A stretch of 64,000 nucleotides of DNA from Flavobacteriales bacterium (GTDB lineage Bacteria > Bacteroidota > Bacteroidia > Flavobacteriales_F > PHOS-HE28): positions 3,073,503 to 3,137,502 of the forward strand of contig JAHCIA010000001.1 of assembly GCA_026129465.1 (NCBI GenBank). Reading direction: 5' to 3'. Position numbers and translations under genes: made by a program. Of the stretch, positions 8,362-17,412 are shown in pieces (position 1 is the stretch's first letter; every line of letters starts with the position of its first letter). The notes below the pieces were generated by a model. That model saw only the letters and a list, made by a program, of their open reading frames with translations. It was not told where the DNA came from and ran no database searches.

Positions 8362-9791
8362 GCAACGGACGTTTCCACAACATCTCAGAGGCCGAGCGGC
8401 TCTTCGCACTGCAGCACACAGACGCCAACCTGCAACTGGCCAAGGAGATCAGCGTGAAGGAGCGTATCACCCGCATCCGGAAGATCGAGCGCTACCTGCT
8501 GGACGAACGGCACATGGCCGAGTGGACCGACGCGTTACGGCAGGACCTGGGACGCGCCCCCGAGGAGAGCAGGGTGATCGAGCTGCTCCCCTTCCTGGTG
8601 GCCTGCAAGCACGTGTACGACAACCTGCACGGCTGGGTGAAAGACCATCCGGCGGGTACACCGCTGGCCATGGCCGGCCTGAAGGGGTGGACCCGGTACG
8701 AGCCGAAGGGGCATGTGCTCATCATATCGCCATGGAATTATCCCCTGCAACTCACCGTTCTGCCACTGATCCACGCCATCGCCGCCGGGAACGTCGTGCT
8801 GATCAAGCCTTCGGAGATCTCGGCGCACACATCCGCCTTCATTGATCGGATGATCGGCGATCTCTTCGACGAGCGCGAAGTGGCCGTTGTGGAGGGCGAT
8901 GTGCCCACCACCACCGCCCTGCTCAACAAGCCCTGGCACCACATCTTCTTCACCGGCAGCCCGGCCGTGGGCAGGATCGTGATGAAGGCCGCCGCCGAGC
9001 ACCTCACGAGCGTGACCTTGGAACTGGGCGGCAAATCGCCGGTGATCGTGCACGACAGCTATGACATCACCAAGGCCGCGCGCGACATCGCCTGGGCCAA
9101 ACTGCTCAACAAGGGGCAGACCTGCATCGCACCGGACTACGCCCTGATCCCCGATGGCGAGCTGGAGGACTTCCTCAAGGCCTATCGATCGGCCGTGGAC
9201 CGCATGTACGACCCGCAAAGCCAGGGGTTGAAGCGGGCGAAGGACTATGGCCGCATGGTCGATGGCCGCAACTTCAAGCGGGTGAAGGCACTGATCGTTG
9301 ACGCTGTGGCGAAAGGCGCGCGCATCGCCATTGGCGGGGACATGATCGAGGATGAGCGCTTCATCGACCCGCATGTGCTCATCGATGTCACACCGGACAT
9401 GGGCGTCATGCGGGAGGAGATCTTTGGTCCCGTGCTGCCGGTGCTCACCTACCGCGATGTCAAGGAGGTGCCTCAGATGATCGCACGACTGGAGCGTCCG
9501 CTCTCGCTTTACATCCTCAGCCACGACCGAAAAGCCACCGAGTATCTGCTGCGCACCACCACCGCCGGCACCACCGCGATCAATGAACTGATGGTCACCA
9601 CATCGAATCCCATGGTCCCCTTCGGTGGGATCAACAACAGTGGGATCGGCAAGGCCGGTGGGCACCGCTCGTTCGTGGAGTTCAGCAACGAGCGCGGCAT
9701 CCAGAAGCGGACCTGGGGCACATTGGCGCCGCTGAAGCCGCCCTTCAAACCCTTCTTCATCAAATGGGCCATGCGCCTGTCACGCCTATGA
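8358..9791 (+). CDS. Aldehyde dehydrogenase, ALDH3 type (fatty/aryl aldehyde)
   Basis: 477 aa. The start is ATG 8358 overlapping the ligase stop; the reading frame is open further upstream but that is antisense-like shadow. Catalytic Cys256 (GQTCIAPDY) and general-base Glu222 (LELGGKSP), with the NAD-fold FTGSPAVGRIV. The short length without the classical N-terminal extension and the PFGGINNSGIGKAGG motif fit the class-3 fatty-aldehyde branch. It likely oxidises a long-chain or terpenoid aldehyde to the acid, which the preceding ligase would activate. Confidence 0.9.
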   Translation: MSNGRFHNISEAERLFALQHTDANLQLAKEISVKERITRIRKIERYLLDERHMAEWTDALRQDLGRAPEESRVIELLPFLVACKHVYDNLHGWVKDHPAGTPLAMAGLKGWTRYEPKGHVLIISPWNYPLQLTVLPLIHAIAAGNVVLIKPSEISAHTSAFIDRMIGDLFDEREVAVVEGDVPTTTALLNKPWHHIFFTGSPAVGRIVMKAAAEHLTSVTLELGGKSPVIVHDSYDITKAARDIAWAKLLNKGQTCIAPDYALIPDGELEDFLKAYRSAVDRMYDPQSQGLKRAKDYGRMVDGRNFKRVKALIVDAVAKGARIAIGGDMIEDERFIDPHVLIDVTPDMGVMREEIFGPVLPVLTYRDVKEVPQMIARLERPLSLYILSHDRKATEYLLRTTTAGTTAINELMVTTSNPMVPFGGINNSGIGKAGGHRSFVEFSNERGIQKRTWGTLAPLKPPFKPFFIKWAMRLSRL

Positions 9792-10585
9792 GGACGGCAT
9801 TGATCACCGGCGGTTCCAGCGGCATCGGCTACGCCATGTCAAAGCGCTTCGCACGCGACGGATACCGCCTGCTTTGGGTTGCGCTTGATGAGCAGGAGCT
9901 CATAAAGTCCAAGGCCGCTTTGCAGACGGAGATCGACCATGCGCAGGTGGAGTTCATGGCCATCGATCTCTCCGAACCGGAGAGCGCGCAGTCCGTGTAC
10001 GACTGGTCCGCGCAGCACGGCTGGGCCGTGGATGTGCTGGTGAACAATGCCGGCTTCGGCACCTACGGTTATGTGAGCGACATCCCGGTGGAACGCGAAG
10101 AGGCGATGATCCACACCAATGTGCTGGCCACCTACCGGCTCACACGTCTCTTCCTGGACGATATGCTGAAGCGCGATGCGGGCACCATCATCCAGATCGC
10201 CTCCAACAGCGCCTTCCAACCCGTGGCCCGCATGAACACCTATGCCGCTACCAAGGCCTTCGTGCACCAGTTCGGCCGTGCCCTGCAGGAGGAACTGGAA
10301 CTGAAGAAGAGCCGGGTGAAGTGCATCACCGTGTGCCCGGCCGCGATCAAGGACACCGCCTTCCGTACCGCCGGACACATGGACGATGCGAAGACCTTCA
10401 ATGGCCTGGCGGCGACCACCGCCGATGAGGTGGCGGATGATGTCTGGCGTGGTTTCGTAAGGGGCAGCACCTTCATCGTCACCGGCGCCCGCATGCGCTT
10501 CCTGCATGGGATCCGGCGATTGGTGCCCTACGTGTTGCAGCAATGGATGGTGCGGCGCGAAACTGCGCGGGCCAACGACAATTGA
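9788..10585 (+). CDS. SDR-family oxidoreductase (DltE/COG0300-like)
   Basis: 265 aa from ATG 9788, which overlaps the ALDH stop by 4 bp. TGGSSGIG (7-14) binds the nucleotide, NNAGFG follows strand 4, and the catalytic pair is Tyr152/Lys156 in NTYAATKAF, so unlike the earlier SDR in the cluster the active site is complete. Probably an NADPH ketoacyl/alcohol-type reductase. Its position after an ALDH hints at alcohol/aldehyde/acid interconversion (inference). Confidence 0.87.
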   Translation: MRTALITGGSSGIGYAMSKRFARDGYRLLWVALDEQELIKSKAALQTEIDHAQVEFMAIDLSEPESAQSVYDWSAQHGWAVDVLVNNAGFGTYGYVSDIPVEREEAMIHTNVLATYRLTRLFLDDMLKRDAGTIIQIASNSAFQPVARMNTYAATKAFVHQFGRALQEELELKKSRVKCITVCPAAIKDTAFRTAGHMDDAKTFNGLAATTADEVADDVWRGFVRGSTFIVTGARMRFLHGIRRLVPYVLQQWMVRRETARANDN

Positions 10586-10608
10586 TACCTGACAACGGAC
10601 AACCCTTC

Positions 10609-12159
10609 ATGGACAGCTACTACTTCACCGAAGAACATGAACTCTTCCGCGAAAGCCTCCGCTCCTTTCTCCAGAAGGAAGTGGTGCCGCACATCGAGAT
10701 CTGGGAGGAACAGGGCCGCATCCCGCGCGACATCTGGAAGAAGATGGGCGACATGGGCTTCCTCGGTCTGGGTTACCCCAAGGAATACGGGGGCATGGAG
10801 CTCGACTTCTTCTACGACGTAGTCTTCTGCGAAGAGACCTCGCGCGTCTTCTCAGGCGGCTTCACCATCACCCAATTGGTGGTGCAGTACATGAGCAGCC
10901 CGTACATCCTGAAGTATGGCAGCGATGCGCTGAAGAAGAAGTACCTGCCGGGCATCATCAGCGGGAAGCTGGTGGGCTGCATCGGCATCAGTGAACCAGG
11001 CGCGGGCAGCGACGTGGCCAACATTCAGACCACCGCCGTGCGCCAGGGCGACCACTACGTGGTGAACGGCAGCAAGACCTTCATCACCAACGGCGTGTAC
11101 GGCGACTTCATCGTGGCCGTGGTGAAGACCGACCCCAAGGCCGGTGCCGGTGGGGTAAGCCTGCTGGTGATCGACAAGGACCTGCCGGGCATCACCACCA
11201 CCAAGCTGAAGAAGCTGGGCTGGCATGCCAGCGACACCGCCGAGCTGGGCTTCGACAACGTGAAGGTGCCCGCCGAGAATCTCATCGGTGAAGAGGGACA
11301 GGGCTTCTACTACCTGATGGGCGGCCTGCAGCTGGAGCGACTGGCCGGCGCCATCAGCGCCTATGCCGCCTGCGAAAGCGCACTGACCTACACCCTGGAG
11401 TACATGGCCGCCCGCGAAGCATTCGGTCGCCCGATCAACAAGTTCCAGGTATTACGTCACCGTGTGGCGCAGATGGCCTCGGAGATCGAGAGCACCAAGC
11501 AGTTCGTGCGCCACTGCAGCCACATGCACGCCGACGGCCACTACGCCGTGAAGGAGTGCTCCATGGCCAAGCTGCTTGCCACCGAACTCAGCGACAAGGT
11601 GATGACCACCTGCCTGCAACACTTCGGCGGCTATGGCTTCATGGAGGAGTACAAGATCGCCCGCATGTTCCGCGACAGCCGCGTGGGCACCATCGGCGGC
11701 GGCACCAGCGAGATCATGCGGGACATCATCGCCAAGATGGTGATCGATGAGGTGAGCTATGCCAGTGCATCGGAGAAAGCCCCGAAGGCGGCTGCGCCGA
11801 AAGCTGTGCCTGCTGCGGAACCAACACCAGCTCCAGCTAATGCAAGCAGCAATGGCAATGGTGTCGACTTCAACCGCCTGCTGGAAGGTGTCCGCGAGCG
11901 TTCGGCCACGAAGAAGCCACTCGGCAAGACCCTCAAGTTCGACTTCGGCGAGCACAAGCTCTTCCTGGACGGCACCGGCGACAGCAACATCGCCACTGCC
12001 GACGACAAGGATGCCGACTGCACCGTGAAGGTGAGCCTGGAGGACTTCCTCGCCCTCACAAAAGGCAAGCTGAACCCCATGACCGCCATGATGACCGGCA
12101 AGCTGAAGATCAGCGGCGACATGGGCGTGGCCATGAAACTGCAAACGGTGTTCGGATGA
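10609..12159 (+). CDS. Acyl-CoA dehydrogenase fused to a C-terminal SCP2 sterol-carrier domain
   Basis: 516 aa from ATG 10609 (MDSYYFTEEHELF); the longer frame would run back into the SDR gene. ACAD core ~1-380: SEPGAGSDVANIQT and TFITNGVYGDF bind flavin/substrate. The YEGT position reads GGGT, while Glu243 in GLQLERL supplies the base, the long-chain/isovaleryl-type arrangement. An Ala/Pro-rich linker (APKAAAPKAVPAAEPTPAPA) leads to ~100 residues of SCP2 fold (KFDFGEHKLFLDGTG ... DADCTVKVSLEDF ... GKLNPMTAMMTGKLKISGD). SCP2 binds lipid acyl chains, so the fusion may channel bulky substrates. A free paralogue of the SCP2 domain follows. Confidence 0.93.
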   Translation: MDSYYFTEEHELFRESLRSFLQKEVVPHIEIWEEQGRIPRDIWKKMGDMGFLGLGYPKEYGGMELDFFYDVVFCEETSRVFSGGFTITQLVVQYMSSPYILKYGSDALKKKYLPGIISGKLVGCIGISEPGAGSDVANIQTTAVRQGDHYVVNGSKTFITNGVYGDFIVAVVKTDPKAGAGGVSLLVIDKDLPGITTTKLKKLGWHASDTAELGFDNVKVPAENLIGEEGQGFYYLMGGLQLERLAGAISAYAACESALTYTLEYMAAREAFGRPINKFQVLRHRVAQMASEIESTKQFVRHCSHMHADGHYAVKECSMAKLLATELSDKVMTTCLQHFGGYGFMEEYKIARMFRDSRVGTIGGGTSEIMRDIIAKMVIDEVSYASASEKAPKAAAPKAVPAAEPTPAPANASSNGNGVDFNRLLEGVRERSATKKPLGKTLKFDFGEHKLFLDGTGDSNIATADDKDADCTVKVSLEDFLALTKGKLNPMTAMMTGKLKISGDMGVAMKLQTVFG

Positions 12160-12221
12160 AATGCAAGCCGCAGATGGCGCAGATGACGCGGATGGAATGT
12201 GTCAATGCCAAGTTCCATCCG
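12158..12221 (-). repeat. Reverse copy of the CATCYGYG element plus hairpin
   Basis: 12158-12195, read on the minus strand, is a CATCCGCGT/CATCTGCGC/CATCTGCGG element followed by GCATTTC, matching the copy at 4678-4711. CGGATGGAA (12189-12197) and TTCCATCCG (12213-12221) form a perfect 9-bp stem with a 15-nt loop. It overlaps the stop codon of the ACAD-SCP2 gene and precedes the free SCP2 gene. Confidence 0.78.
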
Positions 12222-12301
12222 TGCACCTGTACTGTCGACCCATCGGGCCGACGAACGGGTGCAATAATCGTATGAAACACTAAACGAAAACCCCAACAAC
12301 C

Positions 12302-12601
12302 ATGACCCTGAACGACATCCTCCCCCTCGTGAACCAGAAGGCCGCCAACGCTGCAGCCCTGGGCAACACTATCCGCTTCGACCTCGGTGACGACAGCGTG
12401 CACGTGGACGGCACCGGCAGTGGCAATATCGTCTCCACGGAGAAGAAGGACGCCGACTGCACGGTTACCGTATCCGCCGATGTGTTCCACCAACTGCTCA
12501 CCGGCGACCTGAACCCGATGGCGGCGGTGATGAGCGGCCAGGTGAAGATCGGCGGCGACATGAGCATGGCCATGAAGCTGCCGGCCATCTTCAACAGCTG
12601 A
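12302..12601 (+). CDS. Stand-alone SCP2 sterol-binding domain protein
   Basis: 99 aa, a single SCP2 domain. It is closely related to the C-terminal domain of the preceding dehydrogenase: DADCTVTVSADVFHQL, LNPMAAVMSGQVKIGGDMSMAMKL versus DADCTVKVSLEDFLAL, LNPMTAMMTGKLKISGDMGVAMKL. No signal peptide, so cytosolic. Likely a free lipid or acyl-CoA carrier for the same pathway. No Shine-Dalgarno is seen; the leader is AC-rich. Confidence 0.88.
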   Translation: MTLNDILPLVNQKAANAAALGNTIRFDLGDDSVHVDGTGSGNIVSTEKKDADCTVTVSADVFHQLLTGDLNPMAAVMSGQVKIGGDMSMAMKLPAIFNS

Positions 12602-12617
12602 GGAGGGGAGTATCGAT

Positions 12618-12740
12618 CACCGCAGAGAAGCGGGGGCGCGGAGAACGCGGAGGTTGAACCCGGATGCTTGGCTGCCTTCGTGGTCGGGAAGCTGTTGCTC
12701 AACCTCTGCGCACCTTTGCGTCTCCGCGGCCCTGCGGTGA
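12618..12740. repeat. Imperfect 42-44 bp inverted repeat (CGCAGAG/CGCGGAG family)
   Basis: Left arm 12618-12659 begins CACCGCAGAG and ends AGGTTGAAC; right arm 12697-12740 is its imperfect reverse complement (GCTCAACCTCTGCG ... CTGCGGTGA). The arms consist of degenerate ACGCGGAG/GCGCAGAG units. It fills the 151-bp gap between SCP2 and tsaB and could act as a terminator-like hairpin at the end of the catabolic cluster. Confidence 0.75.
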
Positions 12741-12752
12741 ATTGTTCCTCCG

Positions 12753-13430
12753 ATGCCCCTCCTCCTCGCCATAGAGACCGCCACCAAGCTCTGCTCCGTG
12801 GCCTTGGGCCGTGATGGGCAGGTGTTGGCCATCCGCGAGGTGGACAGCGAGAAGCTCGCACACGCCGAGAAGGTCAACGTCTTCATCGCCGAGGTGATGG
12901 AAGAAGCGGGCCTGCCGCTGAAGGACCTCGATGCCGTGGCCGTGGGCATTGGGCCGGGCAGCTACACGGGCCTGCGGATCGGACTAAGTGCCGCCAAGGG
13001 CTTGTGCTACGCGCTGGACAAGCCCATCATCGGAATCTCTACGCTGGCCGCGCTGGTGCAAGCCGCACGCACCGCGCATGGACAGCTGCAGGGCACGTTG
13101 TGGCCCATGATCGATGCGCGGCGCATGGAGGTCTTCGCGCAGCCATACGATGCCGATGGCCAAGCCTTGGCCGATGTCGCACCGTTGATCCTGGACGAAG
13201 CCTGGGCCGCGCTGCCGGAGGCCCGCGTGGTGTTCGGCGATGGCGCCGACAAAGCCGCGCCAACTTGGGCCGGACGCGCAGGTATCACACACTTGCCCGG
13301 CATTCGCCCCACCGCATCCGCCATGCTGCCGCTGGCCGAGAAACGCTGTCGGGCCGGCAGCTTCGATGAGCTGGCCTATCTGGTGCCAGTGTATGGGAAG
13401 GGGGCCTCCGTGGGCAAGGCGATGATGTGA
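12753..13430 (+). CDS. tsaB: tRNA N6-threonylcarbamoyladenosine biosynthesis protein TsaB
   Basis: 225 aa ASKHA-fold pseudo-enzyme partner of TsaD in making t6A37 on ANN-decoding tRNAs. N-terminal LLAIETATKLCSVAL, the signature GIGPGSYTGLRIGLSAAKGLCYA and the later LAYLVPVYGKGA tail are all present, and length is typical. It is preceded by an intergenic palindrome, suggesting a unit separate from the upstream catabolic genes, and is convergent with the next gene at only 16 bp. Confidence 0.94.
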   Translation: MPLLLAIETATKLCSVALGRDGQVLAIREVDSEKLAHAEKVNVFIAEVMEEAGLPLKDLDAVAVGIGPGSYTGLRIGLSAAKGLCYALDKPIIGISTLAALVQAARTAHGQLQGTLWPMIDARRMEVFAQPYDADGQALADVAPLILDEAWAALPEARVVFGDGADKAAPTWAGRAGITHLPGIRPTASAMLPLAEKRCRAGSFDELAYLVPVYGKGASVGKAMM

Positions 13431-13446
13431 TCGGGACTCTTCCGCT

Positions 13447-13884
13447 TCAGTTCGCGAACACCACCACCTTGAAGGTCATCATCTGATCGGGCGGGCTGAA
13501 CTTCTCGCCGTAACGATCGATCATCACCTGCACTTTGCCAACGCCTTTATCGAAGCGCCAGTTCAGTCCGAGTGGCGCGCCTTGGTGGGCCAGCAGGGGC
13601 AACTCGGCCCAGTTGTTCGCGGAGCGCTTCACGTAGACCCGCACCGTGCCGCTCTGGAGGACCCCCTCGTCGATGATGTTCACCGTCTTGATCACGTCGT
13701 ATCCGTGGGTGTCATCACCCGGTATGCCGTAGGCGCTCCATTCGTCGGCCTTCACCTTGAAATGGTGTTCCTGCCCCAGGAGGCCATTGTCGCCCAAGGG
13801 TGGGCGCGGCGCGGCGTTCTCGTCCTTGTCGCAGGCGCTGAATAGGATCGCACATATCAGGATCGGAATACGGGTGGCGCGCAT
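13447..13884 (-). CDS. Hypothetical lipoprotein
   Basis: 145 aa from ATG 13884. An in-frame ATG at 14157 exists but overlaps the upstream gene and gives an arginine-rich shadow. The signal ILICAILFSAC is a good lipobox with Cys18. The mature part is ~125 residues, probably beta-rich (VIKTVNIIDEGVLQSGTVRVYVKRSANNW), ending MMTFKVVVFAN. No family recognised. It is last in a minus-strand operon after the 22-residue-repeat protein, 44 bp downstream of it. Confidence 0.72.
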   Translation of the reverse strand: MRATRIPILICAILFSACDKDENAAPRPPLGDNGLLGQEHHFKVKADEWSAYGIPGDDTHGYDVIKTVNIIDEGVLQSGTVRVYVKRSANNWAELPLLAHQGAPLGLNWRFDKGVGKVQVMIDRYGEKFSPPDQMMTFKVVVFAN

Positions 13885-13928
13885 GCGGCGGCGGTGTTGT
13901 GATGCAATGTTACGCACCACGGCGCGGC

Positions 13929-14426
13929 TCACAGACCGGCGAGGATCGCCAGCAGGGCGATCATGGGCACATCGCCGCGAACCTGCAGGATGGCGTCGCT
14001 CTTGTTGGCGAAGGGACCTTCGGCCAGGTGGACCATGTTCCCGTCCAGGATGAACGCGCCTTCGCTCTTGTTGCAGAAGGGGCCTTCGCCGCGGAACACC
14101 TTGTTGCCTTCCAGCATCAATGCGCAGCCGCCTTTGTTGCAGAAGCTTCCATGGCACCGGTACAGGTGGCCGCCATCGGCCAGGAAGGCGCCCTGGCCGC
14201 GACCGCCGAAGGGGTCGGCGCTGTGGTAGACCTCCGTGTCGTTGAACACGAAGATGCAGGGGCCTTTCTGGCCGAAGGGACCCGAGGCCGTGTGGATGCG
14301 GCCGCGCTCCACGATGAAGGCGGCGTCACCGACCTGCCCGAACGGCCCGTAGGCCCAGTGGATCACGGTGGACTGTGCCTGCAGGAGGCAGGGAAGCAGC
14401 AGGGCGATGAGCGATGCGAGGCGCAT
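13929..14426 (-). CDS. Secreted protein of six perfect 22-residue repeats, unknown function
   Basis: 165 aa. Signal peptide 1-18 (LIALLLPCLLQAQ), then six consecutive units of exactly 22 residues at 27-48, 49-70, 71-92, 93-114, 115-136 and 137-158. The consensus per unit is roughly GPFxNKSxxAFIxxGxxVHxAE. Fixed Gly-Pro-Phe starts and alternating hydrophobics suggest one coil of a short beta-solenoid per unit; paired Cys occur in units 2-5. The last seven residues (LAILAGL) are hydrophobic. No known repeat family is recognised. It sits in an operon with the YD-repeat-like secreted protein (10 bp upstream) and a lipoprotein downstream. Confidence 0.78.
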   Translation of the reverse strand: MRLASLIALLLPCLLQAQSTVIHWAYGPFGQVGDAAFIVERGRIHTASGPFGQKGPCIFVFNDTEVYHSADPFGGRGQGAFLADGGHLYRCHGSFCNKGGCALMLEGNKVFRGEGPFCNKSEGAFILDGNMVHLAEGPFANKSDAILQVRGDVPMIALLAILAGL

Positions 14427-14436
14427 CCGATGGCGT

Positions 14437-15333
14437 TCAGCGCCGCTCCGTGCGGAAGCGCAGTACTTCGATGTTGTTCGTTCCGATATCCAGCGTCAAC
14501 CGCGCTTTCAGCATGCCATTCTCCTCGTAGAGGTATTCGTCGCGGTTGATCTGTTTGTCGTCGTGGAAAAGCGCGCCATCGGTGACATTGCCCGCCGCAT
14601 CGTACTTCCAGGTGCGGCGCAGGGTGCGTGGCTGGGAGAGGTCGGGTTGTTCGGTGCGCCCCGCCAGCCGGCCCTTTTCGTCGTAGTCGAAGGTGATGCG
14701 CGAACGCCGGTTGTTCACCAGGTAGCGGTCCTCGATGCTGCGGAGATAGCCCAGCCGGTCGCTGGTATGCGTCTGCTCGCGGTAGGGCAGGCCCAGGCTG
14801 TTGATGTACATGCGTTTCCACACGGTGTCATTCACCGTTTCGTAGCGGAAGTGCTCGTCGCTGATCTCGGTGATGGCCCCCGGCCTCAATTCGTAGCGGT
14901 TGGTGCTGAGATTCTCGATGCGGGTGAAGGTCTCGCGCACGGGTCGACCCTGTTCATCGCGTACCACGTCGAAGCCGAAGTAGCCGCTGAGGTCGTTCCG
15001 AAGGCGGCGCACCAGGTCGCCTTGCTCGTCGAAGGTGAACATGGTGGAGGCTGTGTCGCGGCCGCTGCCAGGCTGCCCGAAGCTGTGGTTGGAATAGGCC
15101 GTTCGTCCCTGCTCATCGAATCGGTACACATGTTTTTCCGGCTTGGCCAGCATGGGCCGGTTGTCCCGTTTCACCGATTGTTCGCCCGTGATGGTGTGGA
15201 TGCGGTTGCGTGCGATGAACTGCGGGTTGAATCGCAGTTCTCCGGGGTCGTCCGGGCCGGGCTGGATGAGCACCACCTGCGCCGGCAACAGCGTGACCGA
15301 GGTCAAAAGTGGAAGGAGGAGCAGGCGTTTCAT
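14437..15333 (-). CDS. Secreted protein with YD/RHS-like repeats, unknown function
   Basis: 298 aa. Signal peptide 1-18 ([16 protein letters not shown]). The body has scattered YD-type units: [78 protein letters not shown]. These resemble the RHS/YD repeats of exported proteins but no toxin or core domain is present; length is far below RHS proteins. The start ATG overlaps the stop of the YyaL-type gene (ATGA), so translation is coupled. Predicted periplasmic or surface. Confidence 0.75.
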   Translation of the reverse strand: MKRLLLLPLLTSVTLLPAQVVLIQPGPDDPGELRFNPQFIARNRIHTITGEQSVKRDNRPMLAKPEKHVYRFDEQGRTAYSNHSFGQPGSGRDTASTMFTFDEQGDLVRRLRNDLSGYFGFDVVRDEQGRPVRETFTRIENLSTNRYELRPGAITEISDEHFRYETVNDTVWKRMYINSLGLPYREQTHTSDRLGYLRSIEDRYLVNNRRSRITFDYDEKGRLAGRTEQPDLSQPRTLRRTWKYDAAGNVTDGALFHDDKQINRDEYLYEENGMLKARLTLDIGTNNIEVLRFRTERR

Positions 15334-17360
15334 GTTATTTGCTTCAAGGCTTCTTCCACCGTGGGGACAGGCAATTGGCAGGACTTGTCCACGCAGACAA
15401 AGATCGTGCTGGCAGGCAGGAACCTGTCCTTCAACAGCGGGAGATCACTTCGCTTGTTACCACCCAGAAAGACCCGGTTCGGCAGGTAGTGTGCGGCGAA
15501 TTCCCCGCGCAAACGCAGGGCTTCCGGGCCGGTGATGGCGATCTCCGGGCAGGGGAACACGTGCATGAGCATGAGTTGCGCCCAGTTGCTGTGGCCGCTG
15601 GGGTAGCCTGCCAGGTCGTCAGCCACGGTGCCCAGCATGCGCCGGCTCATGGCGAGATAGCGCTCCTCGTCGAGCAGGGTGCCCAGCCCGTGGAGCGCTT
15701 TGGCCATGCTGCTGTTGGAGGCGGGGATCACATTGTCGTGCATCTCGCGCGGCCGGGTGATCAATGGCGGGTCCAGGTCACTGGTGAAGTGGAACAGCCC
15801 GTTGGCTTCGTCGTGGAAATGCCGGATGGCATGCTCCGCCAACGCTTGTGCCTCGGTGATCCAGCGCTCCTTGAAGGTGACGCCGTACAACGCCAACAGT
15901 GCCTCGATGGTGAAGCAGTAGTCCTCCAGGTAGCCGTTGATGGTGGCCTTGCCTTGCTTAAGGCTGTGCCACAGACCGCCGTTGGGGCGTCGGCAGGTGC
16001 CCAGCAGCAGTTCCATGGTGTGCTCGGCGGCGGCCAGCCATTCCCCCTTGCCGAACACCTCATAGGCATCACACAGGCCGTGCACCATCAGGGCGTTCCA
16101 GCTCACAAGGGCTTTGTCATCGAGCCCCGGCCGTGCCCGCTTGTTGCGTGCTTCCAGCAGCCGACCATTGATGGAAGACACACGTTGACGGAGTTCCTCC
16201 TCGGCGATGCCGAACTCCGCCGCGAAGGCCGCATCGTCCTTTTGGCGCAGCAGGATGTGGTCGCCGTGCTCCCAATGGCCGCGTTCGTTCACGTTGTAGT
16301 AGGCCGCCGCCAGGTCGAATTCCGCCCCCAGCTGGGCCATCAACTCGTCCTTGGACCACACGTAGTACTTGCCCTCCTTGCCCTCGGTGTCGGCATCCAA
16401 GGCGCTGAAGAACGCGCCGTCCGCACCGTGCATGTCACGGAAGAGGAATTCAAGAGTCCGTTCCACGGTATAACGGTACAAGGGCTTCCTGAACGCCTGA
16501 TACGCCTGGCTGTAGAGCGACACCAGCTGGGCGTTGTCGTAGAGCATCTTCTCGAAGTGCGGCACCTTCCAGAGCACATCGGTGCTGTAGCGTGCGAAGC
16601 CTCCGCCCACATGGTCGAAGATGCCGCCTAGGGCCATCTTGTCCAGCGTGAGATCCACGTGCCGCTTCAGGGCGCGGTCGTTGGTGAGCCAGGCGTAGCG
16701 CAGCAGGTACTGATAGTTGTTGGGCAGGGGGAATTTGGGCGCTTTGTCGGGCCCACCGTGCACATGGTCGAAATGCGGTTCCCAGTTGGCCACCATGGCC
16801 TCCAGGTCGCCCCGGTGGAAGTCCTCGGTAGGCACGGGATCCACCAGCGTGGCGGCCTCCACGCCCTTGGTGAGGCGGGTGGCATAGGCCCTCACGCGTT
16901 CGGGTTCGCGCTGCCAGGTGTCGTGCAGGTCGGTGAGCACCTTGGTCCACGTGGCGGGCGGGAAGTAGGTGCCACCGTATACCGGGCGGCCATCGGGTAG
17001 GGTGAAGCAGTTCAGTGGCCAGCCCCCGCGCTGGGTCATCAGCTGCACGGCGGTCATGTACACCTGGTCCACGTCGGGCCGTTCCTCCCGGTCCACCTTG
17101 ATGCAGACGAAGTGGGAGTTCATCAGCCGGGCGATGGCCTCGTCCTCGAAGCATTCGCGCTCCATCACATGGCACCAGTGGCAGCTGCTGTAGCCCACGC
17201 TCACCAGCACCAGCTTGCCCTCGTCATGCGCCTTGTCGAATGCCTCCTCGCCCCAGGGATACCAGTCCACCGGGTTGTGCGCGTGCTGCAGCAGGTAGGG
17301 GCTGCTTTCCTGCGCCAGGCGGTTGGCAGGGCGGGCGGCGGTATTTTGCCGGGCCATCAT
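15330..17360 (-). CDS. Thioredoxin-domain protein of the YyaL/SPATA20 family (DUF255)
   Basis: 676 aa from ATG 17360 (next codon is also ATG). The N-terminal thioredoxin-like domain has [24 protein letters not shown] and [16 protein letters not shown] (CxxC), then [15 protein letters not shown] and [16 protein letters not shown] long (alpha/alpha)6-barrel-like region with [42 protein letters not shown] follows. All are family hallmarks. The biochemical role of the family is unsettled (glycosidase-like barrel plus thioredoxin). First gene of a four-gene minus-strand operon and divergent from a small membrane protein 52 bp away. Confidence 0.92.
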   Translation of the reverse strand: MMARQNTAARPANRLAQESSPYLLQHAHNPVDWYPWGEEAFDKAHDEGKLVLVSVGYSSCHWCHVMERECFEDEAIARLMNSHFVCIKVDREERPDVDQVYMTAVQLMTQRGGWPLNCFTLPDGRPVYGGTYFPPATWTKVLTDLHDTWQREPERVRAYATRLTKGVEAATLVDPVPTEDFHRGDLEAMVANWEPHFDHVHGGPDKAPKFPLPNNYQYLLRYAWLTNDRALKRHVDLTLDKMALGGIFDHVGGGFARYSTDVLWKVPHFEKMLYDNAQLVSLYSQAYQAFRKPLYRYTVERTLEFLFRDMHGADGAFFSALDADTEGKEGKYYVWSKDELMAQLGAEFDLAAAYYNVNERGHWEHGDHILLRQKDDAAFAAEFGIAEEELRQRVSSINGRLLEARNKRARPGLDDKALVSWNALMVHGLCDAYEVFGKGEWLAAAEHTMELLLGTCRRPNGGLWHSLKQGKATINGYLEDYCFTIEALLALYGVTFKERWITEAQALAEHAIRHFHDEANGLFHFTSDLDPPLITRPREMHDNVIPASNSSMAKALHGLGTLLDEERYLAMSRRMLGTVADDLAGYPSGHSNWAQLMLMHVFPCPEIAITGPEALRLRGEFAAHYLPNRVFLGGNKRSDLPLLKDRFLPASTIFVCVDKSCQLPVPTVEEALKQIT

Positions 17361-17412
17361 GATGGAACAAAGGAAGCCCGCCCCATGGCGGCCGGTCCGT
17401 GCCCGGCGCCCC

